A DNA stretch of 64,000 nt. It comes from Streptomyces ochraceiscleroticus (GTDB taxonomy: Bacteria; Actinomycetota; Actinomycetes; Streptomycetales; Streptomycetaceae). The DNA lies in NCBI RefSeq assembly GCF_000720485.1, contig NZ_JOAX01000025.1, forward strand, positions 62,001-126,000, written 5' to 3'. Made by a program: the position numbers and the translations under genes. Positions 35,345-42,751 of the stretch are shown here, piece after piece (positions within the stretch are counted from its first letter, which is position 1; the number at the start of each line of letters is the position of its first letter). Below the pieces are notes generated by a model that saw only the letters and a program-made list of their open reading frames with translations, was not told the origin of the DNA and did not search any database.

Positions 35345-36433
35345 ATGCTCACCGCCCCGCCCCCGGCGGAATCCCTGATCACCACCTGGTCGGAACGACT
35401 CCGCACCACCTCCCAAAAGCCCCGCATCGCGCTAGCGGAGGGCACAGACCCCCGAGCCCTATGGGCCGCCGCCCACCTCGCCGAACAGGGCACGGTCACC
35501 CCGGTACTCACCGGAAACCCCACCCGCATTCGCGAACTCGCCGCCGACCTCGACCTCAAGCTCCCCGAGGACCCCCATGCGCTCGACATCCTCGACCCCG
35601 CCCGGCTGGCCGCCGACTCCCGCTGCACGGACGCGCTCGCCGAAGCGCTGGCGGCGCGCCGCCGCCTCACCTCCCACGACCGCCGCGAGCTGGCCGCCGA
35701 TCCCCTCTTCCTCACCGCCACCGCTCTGCGCCTCGGCGACGTCGACGGCTGCGTGGCCGGCAGCAACCGCCCCACCGCGGACGTACTCCGCGCCGGCCTC
35801 TATGTCGTCGGCCTCGCTCCCGGCATCCGCACCCTCTCCAGCAGCTTCCTGATGGTGCTGCCCGACGGCCGCACCCTCGGGTACGGCGACTGCGCCGTCG
35901 TCGTCGACCCCACCTCACGCGAACTCGCCGACATCGCCCGCGCCACGGCCGCCACGTACAGCGCTCTCACGGGCGAGCGCCCCCGCATTGCCCTGCTCTC
36001 CTTCAGTACGAAGGGCAGCGCCCGGCACCCGCAGGTCGACCGGGTGCGCGAGGCGGTACTGCTGCTCCGCGCCGCGGACCCGGAGCTGGAGGTGGACGGC
36101 GACCTGCAGTACGACGCGGCCGCCGTACCCGCGATCGGCCGCGCCAAGGCCCCCGCCTCACCGGTCGCGGGGCAGGCCAACGCCTTCATCTTCCCGGGGC
36201 TGGCCGCCGGCAACATCGGGTACAAGATCGCCCAGCGGCTCGGCGGCGCGGCTGCCATCGGCCCGCTCCTCCAGGGCCTGGCGGCCCCCCTGCACGACCT
36301 CTCGCGCGGCTGCTCGGGCCCGGACATCGCCGCACTGGCCCTGGCCACGGGTGTACAGGCCGCGGAACGGCAGCGGACCCTCCCGCTGGTCACTCGATCG
36401 GGGGATCCGGCCGACCGGCGGAACTCCCGCTGA
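35345..36433 (+). CDS. pta: phosphate acetyltransferase
   Basis: A 362-residue phosphotransacetylase that converts acetyl phosphate and CoA to acetyl-CoA and phosphate. It consists of the catalytic domain only, without the N-terminal regulatory part of the long E. coli type. The conserved SSSFLMVLPDG, the GERPRIALLSFSTKGSA segment and GLAAGNIGYKIAQRLGGA identify the family. Start ATG 35345 is chosen because GAGGAG lies upstream and the product begins at the usual place. Following xsc, it would feed the acetyl phosphate from sulfoacetaldehyde into central metabolism. No acetate kinase gene is adjacent, which fits a dedicated role. Confidence 0.93.
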   Translation: MLTAPPPAESLITTWSERLRTTSQKPRIALAEGTDPRALWAAAHLAEQGTVTPVLTGNPTRIRELAADLDLKLPEDPHALDILDPARLAADSRCTDALAEALAARRRLTSHDRRELAADPLFLTATALRLGDVDGCVAGSNRPTADVLRAGLYVVGLAPGIRTLSSSFLMVLPDGRTLGYGDCAVVVDPTSRELADIARATAATYSALTGERPRIALLSFSTKGSARHPQVDRVREAVLLLRAADPELEVDGDLQYDAAAVPAIGRAKAPASPVAGQANAFIFPGLAAGNIGYKIAQRLGGAAAIGPLLQGLAAPLHDLSRGCSGPDIAALALATGVQAAERQRTLPLVTRSGDPADRRNSR

Positions 36434-36509
36434 TCAGCCGGACGTTCGCGATACAGGACCGTCAGGGGTCCGGTCGTAGAACGAGTCGCTGAACGAACGG
36501 GGGGAGCTC

Positions 36510-37226
36510 ATGAGCCTTGAGATCGATGCCGCGGTATTCGATGTGTTCGGGACGCTGACCGACTGGCGGTCGAGCGTGACGGAGGAGCTGGCGGAGATCG
36601 GCGGGCGGGCGGGGCTGCATGCCGACTGGGCTGCCGTCACCGACGCCTGGCGGCGGCGGTACCGGCCGGTCCTGGGCCGGGTCGTGGCCGGAGAGCTGCC
36701 CTGGCAGCCGCTGGACGCGCTGCACCGGATCATGCTCGACGAGGTGCTGCCCGGGTTCGGGCTCGACGCGCTCGGCGAGCCGGAGCGGGCCGAGCTCGTG
36801 CGGGCCTGGCACCGGCTGCGCCCGTGGCCCGACGCCGGACCGGGGCTGGAGCTGCTCCACGACAGTCCGGTGATCACGGGGACCCTGTCGAACGGGGGAG
36901 TCGGCCTGCTCGCCCGCCTCACGAAGCAGGCCGGGCTCCGCTTCGACTGCGTCCTCTCGGCCGAGCTGGCCAGGTCGTACAAGCCCGCCCCGCAGGTCTA
37001 TCTGACGGCCGCTGAGCTGCTGGAGGTCGAGCCGGGGCGGCTCCTCATGGTGGCGTGCCATCCCGACGACCTCGAAGCGGCGGCAAAAGCGGGGCTCCGC
37101 ACCGCGTTCATACCGCGCCCGCTGGAGTGGGGACCGGCTGCCGCCCCGGCCGATCCCCCGGCCGGCGTCGACCTCGTCGCCGAGGACGTCGTCACCCTGG
37201 CCGGTCTGCTGAGGGGGAGGGGGTGA
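36510..37226 (+). CDS. type II haloacid dehalogenase-like HAD hydrolase
   Basis: A 238-residue HAD-superfamily protein. The nucleophile Asp11 is in FDVFGTLTDW, the Ser/Asn pair in TLSNGG, the Lys in ARSYKPAPQVY, and the acidic loop in ACHPDDLEAA. The FDVFGTLxDW and SYKPxPxVY signatures mark L-2-haloacid dehalogenase-like enzymes, which remove halide from short 2-haloacids; many relatives are phosphatases, so the substrate is open. GGGGGAG precedes ATG 36510. It follows pta by 76 bp on the same strand and may be cotranscribed. Its 3' end overlaps the convergent XRE-TetR gene by 35 bp. Confidence 0.9.
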   Translation: MSLEIDAAVFDVFGTLTDWRSSVTEELAEIGGRAGLHADWAAVTDAWRRRYRPVLGRVVAGELPWQPLDALHRIMLDEVLPGFGLDALGEPERAELVRAWHRLRPWPDAGPGLELLHDSPVITGTLSNGGVGLLARLTKQAGLRFDCVLSAELARSYKPAPQVYLTAAELLEVEPGRLLMVACHPDDLEAAAKAGLRTAFIPRPLEWGPAAAPADPPAGVDLVAEDVVTLAGLLRGRG

Positions 37227-38214
37227 CCTGACCCGCGGCCTCCGGCTCGTGGCCCAGGAGGGCCAGCGCGAACTCCGCGTATTCGCGCGCGATGTGCTCC
37301 GGCGTGGACGGGCCGTCGGCGCGGAACCACTGGGGGAGTGAGGTGCACATGGTGGCGATCGCGCGGGCCGCGTGACGAGGGTGCCGGGTGCTGAGCGTGC
37401 CGTCCCGGGCGGCGTCGTCGATCTCGGCGTCCAGCATGTGCTGGACATCGTTGCGGAGCGCGGCGATCCGGCGCCGGTTGGCACGGTGCAGGCTGCGCAT
37501 CTCGCTCGCGCCGATGAAGGCCAGCTCGCGCCGGTGGGTGTGGAAGAGGGCCAGCGCCTCCACGACGAGGGCGACCCGGCGCGCGGGGGTGCTGCCCTCC
37601 CGGCGGGCGGCCCGCACCCGCCACAGCAGCTCGCTCATGGCGAGGTCGAGCGTCGCGACCAGCAGGTGCTGCTTGCTGGGGTAGTGGTGGTACACGCCGG
37701 GCACGCTCATCCCGGCGCGCGCGGCGATCTCCCGCACCGTCGCCCCGTGATAGCCGGCCGCCACGAACACCCCGATGGCGGCGGCCAGTACGGGATCGAC
37801 GGGCAGCGGCCCGAACGCCCGCCAGTCCGGGCCGTCCGTGGCCGCCGCCCGTTCCCGCTGGGCCGGAGCGAGGGCATCCGCACGCTCCCCGTAGAGCAGG
37901 AGGCGGGCGGCCGAGGTTCCCAGGGCGTCGGCGATGCGGTGGAGGCGGCCGACCGTGACGTCGACCTTGCCGTTCTCGATGGCGCTCAGCGTTCCGGCGC
38001 TCACCTCAAGGCGCCGCGCCAGCTCCCGGAGGGAGAGCCGCTGAACCTCACGCGCATGCCGCACAGCCGCTCCCACGCCGCCGCACCCCGGGCCGACGCT
38101 GCCACGCTCCGGCCCCACGCCACCACGCCCGGGGCCAATACCGCCGTGCCCCGGGCCGTCGTCACCACGCTCCGGGCCGGTCCGCTCGGGTCTGTTCCCC
38201 TGCGCTCCCTGCAT
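37192..38214 (-). CDS. regulator with both XRE and TetR DNA-binding domains
   Basis: About 340 residues. After a low-complexity Gly/Pro/Arg segment (residues ~5-48, repeats of the GxGGxGPxRG kind) comes a Cro/CI-type helix-turn-helix (HAREVQRLSLRELARRLEVS, then GTLSAIENGKVDVT). A TetR-type helix-turn-helix follows near residues 140-185 (TVREIAARAGMSVPGVYHHY) with a TetR ligand-binding C-terminus. Two DNA-binding domains in one chain are unusual. ATG 38214 lacks a ribosome binding site, and the palindrome at 38217-38235 is where one should be, so a start at a later GTG in the Gly-rich part is possible. It is divergent from the cyclase-ligase operon. Confidence 0.85.
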   Translation of the reverse strand: MQGAQGNRPERTGPERGDDGPGHGGIGPGRGGVGPERGSVGPGCGGVGAAVRHAREVQRLSLRELARRLEVSAGTLSAIENGKVDVTVGRLHRIADALGTSAARLLLYGERADALAPAQRERAAATDGPDWRAFGPLPVDPVLAAAIGVFVAAGYHGATVREIAARAGMSVPGVYHHYPSKQHLLVATLDLAMSELLWRVRAARREGSTPARRVALVVEALALFHTHRRELAFIGASEMRSLHRANRRRIAALRNDVQHMLDAEIDDAARDGTLSTRHPRHAARAIATMCTSLPQWFRADGPSTPEHIAREYAEFALALLGHEPEAAGQVTPSPSADRPG

Positions 38215-38216
38215 GC

Positions 38217-38235
38217 TGTTCAGGCTAGCTGAACA
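38217..38235. promoter_or_regulatory. 19-bp palindrome at the XRE-TetR regulator start
   Basis: TGTTCAG-GCTAG-CTGAACA has perfect 7-bp arms and lies 2 bp upstream of the regulator's ATG. Two further GAAC half-sites lie near 38304-38315 (TTGAACGCTGAAC). It is a likely operator for autoregulation and control of the divergent operon. Confidence 0.55.
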
Positions 38236-38385
38236 CCGTGCAGCCTCCACTCGCCTCCTGCGGGAAACCGTAGAAACCTTCGTGCCGACCCGTTGACGGT
38301 GAGTTGAACGCTGAACCACAGTAGCCAGCGCACTGCCAGCCCGAGCGGTTGGTCGGTAAGAGCCGGCGTGAGGAAGGCGTGTTCG

Positions 38386-39339
38386 ATGACCGACATCACG
38401 ACCATGGAAGACCTGCTCCGCGACGCCCCCACCAACTGGGGCAAGTGGGGACCGGACGACGAGGTGGGCGCGCTGAACTACCTCGACGCGGCCGAGGTGC
38501 TGCGCGGCGCGGCGCAGATCCGTTCCGGGCAGGTCTTCACCCTGCAGCGGCTGATCGGCGACCCGAAGGGCGACCCCGTGTGGCCGGGCCGGTCGCCCGC
38601 CGAGCGCACCATGATCATGGACGAGTCCCACTGGGACGGCGCCGATGCCCCCGCCGCCCCCGGCGGCCTGCACTACGCCGACGACAAGATCGACGCCTTC
38701 CTGCAGGGGTCCACGCAGTACGACGCGCTCGGCCATGTCTGGTACGGCGGGAAGATCTGGAACGGGTACGACGCCCGGACGACCATCGGCGGCCTGGACA
38801 AGGCCAGCGTCGAGCCGATCGCCGAGCGCGGCGTGGCCGGCCGCGGCATCCTCCTCGACATGGCGCGCTTCCGCGGCAAGAAGACCCTGGAGGCGGGCGA
38901 GACCTTCACCCACGAGGACCTGGAGGCGTGCGCGGCGGCGCAGGGCACTGCCATCGAGCCGCACGACATCCTCCTCGTCCGGACGAACTTCCTGGCCCTC
39001 TTCCATGAGCGGGGGGACGCGTTCTACGAGGACTTCTGCGAGCCGGGGCTGACGTACAGCCCCGAGCTGGTGCGGTGGTTCCAGGAGAAGGAGATCCCCA
39101 ACCTCGTCACGGACACCATCGCGAACGAGCGGACCATCGAACCCGAGACCGGCTTCGCGCTGCCCCTGCACTGCGCCCTGATGCGCAATCTCGGCATCAC
39201 GCTCACCGAGATCTGCGACCTGGAGAAGCTGGCCGCGAGCTGCGCGGAGGACGGCCGGTACACCTTCCTCTACACCGCGGCGCCGCTGAAGGTGCACCGC
39301 GCCACCGGCGCCCCCGTCAACCCCGTGGTGATCAAGTGA
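38386..39339 (+). CDS. cyclase-family metal-dependent hydrolase (kynurenine formamidase-like)
   Basis: A 317-residue protein of the cyclase family (PF04199), metal-dependent hydrolases that include kynurenine formamidase and isatin hydrolase. Instead of the short HxGTHxDxPxH motif it has the longer subfamily version STQYDALGHVWYGGKIWNG, with Asp and His as probable metal ligands, and a later HCALMRNLGITLTEICDLE segment. The natural substrate is unknown. ATG 38386 follows AGGAAGG at 38371-38377. Its stop overlaps the start of the ligase gene (GTGA), so the two act together: ring or ester hydrolysis followed by CoA activation is a reasonable guess. Confidence 0.88.
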   Translation: MTDITTMEDLLRDAPTNWGKWGPDDEVGALNYLDAAEVLRGAAQIRSGQVFTLQRLIGDPKGDPVWPGRSPAERTMIMDESHWDGADAPAAPGGLHYADDKIDAFLQGSTQYDALGHVWYGGKIWNGYDARTTIGGLDKASVEPIAERGVAGRGILLDMARFRGKKTLEAGETFTHEDLEACAAAQGTAIEPHDILLVRTNFLALFHERGDAFYEDFCEPGLTYSPELVRWFQEKEIPNLVTDTIANERTIEPETGFALPLHCALMRNLGITLTEICDLEKLAASCAEDGRYTFLYTAAPLKVHRATGAPVNPVVIK

Positions 39340-41000
39340 GCGCCTACACGGAGCGCCCTTGGCTGGCGCGGTACGCCGACGGCACCCCGCCCGACATCAC
39401 CCCCGAACACGCCACCCTCCTCGACGCGTTCCGGGCCTCCGTCGCCCGCAGCCCCGGCACCGAGGCGATCCGGTACTTCGACGGCGTCCTCACCTTCGCG
39501 GATCTCGACGCCGCCTCCGACGCGCTCGCCGTCGCCCTGGCCGAGCACGGCTTCGCGCCCGGCGACCGGCTCGCGCTCTACCTCCAGAACGACCCGGCGT
39601 TCGTCATCGGCCTGCTCGCCGCCTGGAAGGCCGGCGGCGCCGCGGTCGCCGTGAACCCGATGAACAAGGCGCGCGAGCTGCGGTATCTGCTCACCGACTC
39701 CGGTGCGAGCGCGCTGCTGTGCCTGGACGAGCTGTACGAGGACGTGGCGAAGGGCGTCATCGGCGGCGGCACCACCCAGGTCGCCACCGTCGTCACCTGC
39801 TCGCCGCTGGACTGGCAGACCCGCGACGATCCCCGGTTGTTCGACGGTACGCGGCGGGGCCGTCCCCGGGGCACGCTCGGCCTCCGTACCCTCATCGAGC
39901 GGTACGCGGGCCGCACGCCCGGCGCCGTGTCGCCCGCCCCGGCCGACATCGCCGTCCTCACCTACACCTCCGGCACCACCGGAGAGCCCAAGGGCGCGCT
40001 GAACACGCACGGCACGATGCTGTTCAACGCCTGCACGTACCGGGACTGGATGCGGCTGAGCGAGGACGACAGCATTCTGGGTGTCGCGCCGCTGTTCCAC
40101 ATCACCGGGCTGATCGGGCATCTTGCGCTCGCCCTGCTGCTGCCCTGTCCGCTGGTCCTCGCGCACCGTTTCCACCCGGGCGTCGTGCTGGACGCGCTGC
40201 GCGAGCACCGGCCGACGTTCACGGTCGGCGCCATCACCGTCTTCATCAGCCTGGCCGGCGCCCCGGAAGCCACCCGCGAGGACTTCTCCTCGCTCCGCGT
40301 CGTCTACTCCGGCGGCGCGCCCATCGCCCCGGCCGTCAACGAGCAGTTCGAGAAGGCGACGGGCCGGTACATCCACAACATCTACGGGCTGACGGAGACC
40401 AACTCGCCCTCGCACGCCGTCCCGCTCGGTGCCCAGGCGCCGGTCGACCCCGACTCCGGCGCGCTGTCGGTGGGCGTGCCGGTCTTCAACACGGTCGTGC
40501 GGATCCTCGACGAGAACGGGACCGAGGTGCCGGTCGGCGAGATCGGTGAGATCGCCACGTCGGGGCCGCAGGTCGTGCCCGGATACTGGAACAAGCCCGA
40601 GGCCACCGCTGCGGCGCTGCCCGGCGGCGAGCTGCGCACCGGCGATATCGGGTTCATGGACGCCGACGGCTGGTTCTATCTCGTGGACCGCAAGAAGGAC
40701 ATGATCAACGCGGCCGGGTACAAGGTCTGGCCCCGCGAGGTGGAGGACGTGCTGTACGGCCATCCGGCGGTCCGGGAGGCGGCGGTGGTCGGCGTGCCGG
40801 ACGCGTACCGGGGCGAGACGGTGAAGGCGTTCGTATCCATCAAACGGGGTGAATCCGTCACCGAGGAGGAGCTGATCGGGTACTGCAAGGAGCAGATGGC
40901 GGCCTACAAATACCCGCGCTCCATATCCTTCCTGGATGATCTGCCGAAAACGGCCACGGGCAAGATCCTGCGCCGGGAACTGCGGGACGTACGCGCCTGA
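39336..41000 (+). CDS. AMP-dependent acyl-CoA ligase
   Basis: A 554-residue ANL-superfamily adenylating enzyme that activates a carboxylic acid to its CoA thioester through an acyl-AMP. Motifs in order: YTSGTTGEPKGAL (phosphate loop, about residue 209), IYGLTETNSPS (adenine site), RTGDIGF, the hinge DRKKDMINAAGYKVWP, and the catalytic lysine in LPKTATGKILRREL near the end. The acyl substrate is not predictable. GTG 39336 overlaps the cyclase stop. The operon is probably controlled by the divergent XRE-TetR regulator. Confidence 0.92.
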   Translation: MSAYTERPWLARYADGTPPDITPEHATLLDAFRASVARSPGTEAIRYFDGVLTFADLDAASDALAVALAEHGFAPGDRLALYLQNDPAFVIGLLAAWKAGGAAVAVNPMNKARELRYLLTDSGASALLCLDELYEDVAKGVIGGGTTQVATVVTCSPLDWQTRDDPRLFDGTRRGRPRGTLGLRTLIERYAGRTPGAVSPAPADIAVLTYTSGTTGEPKGALNTHGTMLFNACTYRDWMRLSEDDSILGVAPLFHITGLIGHLALALLLPCPLVLAHRFHPGVVLDALREHRPTFTVGAITVFISLAGAPEATREDFSSLRVVYSGGAPIAPAVNEQFEKATGRYIHNIYGLTETNSPSHAVPLGAQAPVDPDSGALSVGVPVFNTVVRILDENGTEVPVGEIGEIATSGPQVVPGYWNKPEATAAALPGGELRTGDIGFMDADGWFYLVDRKKDMINAAGYKVWPREVEDVLYGHPAVREAAVVGVPDAYRGETVKAFVSIKRGESVTEEELIGYCKEQMAAYKYPRSISFLDDLPKTATGKILRRELRDVRA

Positions 41001-41030
41001 CATCGCACGGTCACACCGGGCCGGGCGAGG

Positions 41031-41064
41031 GAAACGCCGAGGTAACGCGAAACGTCACGGAAAC
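41031..41064. promoter_or_regulatory. candidate GlnR-like site upstream of the ammonium transporter
   Basis: GAAAC (41031), GTAAC (41042), GAAAC (41049), GTCAC (41054) and GAAAC (41060) form an array with 11-bp periodicity between several elements, similar to GTnAC/GAAAC half-sites of GlnR. The spacing is imperfect, so this is tentative. Confidence 0.35.
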
Positions 41065-41159
41065 ACCGACGTTCGAAAGCGGAAATTGCGGCGGGTCACT
41101 CTCTTCCCTGGCCCGGCGTCGCCCCCTGTCATCCCCGCCGGGCGGGAAGGTTGACACAC

Positions 41160-42497
41160 ATGCCTGCCGGAATCGACTCCGGAGACACCGCCTGGCTGCT
41201 GGCAGCCACCGCCTTGGTCCTGCTGATGACGCCGGGCCTGGCGCTCTTCTACGGCGGCATGGTGCGTTCCAAGAGCGTGCTGAACATGCTCATGATGAGC
41301 TTCGTGGCGATCGCCGTCGTCACCGTCGTCTGGCTCGCGATCGGATACAGCCTGGCCTTCGCCCCGGACACCGGACTCGGCCTGATCGGCGGCCTGGACC
41401 ACCTCGGGATGCACGGCATCGGCCCGAAGAGCGTCACCGGGCACATCCCGACCGCCCTCTTCGCCGCCTTCCAGCTCACCTTCGCGATCCTCACCGTCTC
41501 GCTGATCAGCGGCGCCATCGCGGACCGCGCCCGCTTCGGCGCGTGGGTGGCCTTCGCCGCCCTCTGGACGCTGCTCGTCTACGTGCCGGTCGCGCACTGG
41601 GTCTTCGCGCCCGGCGGCTGGATCCTGGACCGGCTCGGCGCGCTGGACTTCGCGGGCGGCACGGTCGTCGAGGTCAACTGCGGCGCGTCCGGCCTGGCGC
41701 TCGCGCTGGTACTGGGTCCGCGCCTCGGCTTCGGCAAGGAGGCCATGCGGCCGCACAGCCTGCCGCTGGTCATCCTCGGCGCCGGGCTGCTGTGGTTCGG
41801 CTGGTTCGGCTTCAACGCCGGGTCCGCGGTCGCCGCCGACGGCAAGGCGGCCATGGCGCTGCTGAACACCCAGGCGGCGGGCTGCACCGGCCTGCTGGGC
41901 TGGCTGCTGGTGGAGAAGCGCCGGGACGCGCACGCCACGACGCTCGGCGCGGCCTCCGGCGCAGTCGCCGGGCTCGTCGCGATCACCCCGTCCTGCGGCT
42001 CGGTCGGCATCTGGGGCGCCCTCGCGATCGGGCTGGCCGCCGGCGTGGTCTGCTCGTACGCGGTGAACTGGAAGTTCCGTTTCGGGTACGACGACTCCCT
42101 GGACGTGGTGGGCGTCCACCTCGTCGCCGGCGTCATCGGCACCCTGCTCATCGGCTTCTTCGCGACCTCGGCCATGACGGACGGCCCGGCCGGCCTGTTC
42201 TCCGGCGGCGGCGCGGGCCAGCTCCTCAAGCAGCTCGTCGCCGTCCTCGCCACCGGCGCGTACGCCTTCCTCGTCAGCTACGCCCTCGGCAAGATCATCG
42301 ACAAGGTGATGGGCTTCCGCGCGGACCCCGACCACGAACGGGCCGGCCTCGACCTCACCGTCCACGCCGAAACCGCCTACGACCACGGCGTCCTCGGCCA
42401 CGGCACGGTCGGCCGCCGCGACGTCGTCGGAGCGGGCGTCCCGGGCGCGGCCCACGTCACGCCCCGCCACCGCACGGACGAGGAGCCGGGCGACTGA
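41160..42497 (+). CDS. amtB: ammonium transporter AmtB variant with Glu in the twin-His pair
   Basis: A 445-residue protein with 11 predicted membrane helices. It matches Amt proteins closely (LMTPGLALFYGGMVRSKS, SLPLVILGAGLLWFGWFGFNAGS, DDSLDVVGVHLVAG). Asp163, equivalent to the conserved D160, is present, and the second pore histidine is His320. The first pore histidine is Glu171 (TVVEVNCGAS in place of VVHINAG). No glnK/glnD follows, unlike the main Streptomyces amtB operon, so this is a second Amt. A TTG at 41151 is in frame, but GGGAAGG at 41144-41150 suits ATG 41160. The C-terminus has a His-rich tail. Confidence 0.93.
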   Translation: MPAGIDSGDTAWLLAATALVLLMTPGLALFYGGMVRSKSVLNMLMMSFVAIAVVTVVWLAIGYSLAFAPDTGLGLIGGLDHLGMHGIGPKSVTGHIPTALFAAFQLTFAILTVSLISGAIADRARFGAWVAFAALWTLLVYVPVAHWVFAPGGWILDRLGALDFAGGTVVEVNCGASGLALALVLGPRLGFGKEAMRPHSLPLVILGAGLLWFGWFGFNAGSAVAADGKAAMALLNTQAAGCTGLLGWLLVEKRRDAHATTLGAASGAVAGLVAITPSCGSVGIWGALAIGLAAGVVCSYAVNWKFRFGYDDSLDVVGVHLVAGVIGTLLIGFFATSAMTDGPAGLFSGGGAGQLLKQLVAVLATGAYAFLVSYALGKIIDKVMGFRADPDHERAGLDLTVHAETAYDHGVLGHGTVGRRDVVGAGVPGAAHVTPRHRTDEEPGD

Positions 42498-42751
42498 GAG
42501 CCTCGGCCGCAGGCTCCGGGCGCCCGAGTCCCGGGCGCCTCGCCTGAGGACCGCGGCTCCCCTACAGCCCGGCTCCCGGTGACAGGACCCGCACCGCTTC
42601 GAAGGCAACCGGGCAGATTGTGTCGTGTTGCGGTCAAGGCGCCGATGAGCGCCTCGTTCGGGAGAGGGTGGGTCGGACCAGAGCTTCGCCCCGGGCCCGA
42701 CCAGGGACGGGACGGCTGATCGCTGCACCGCTCGTTCGGGGGGAGCAGGTC

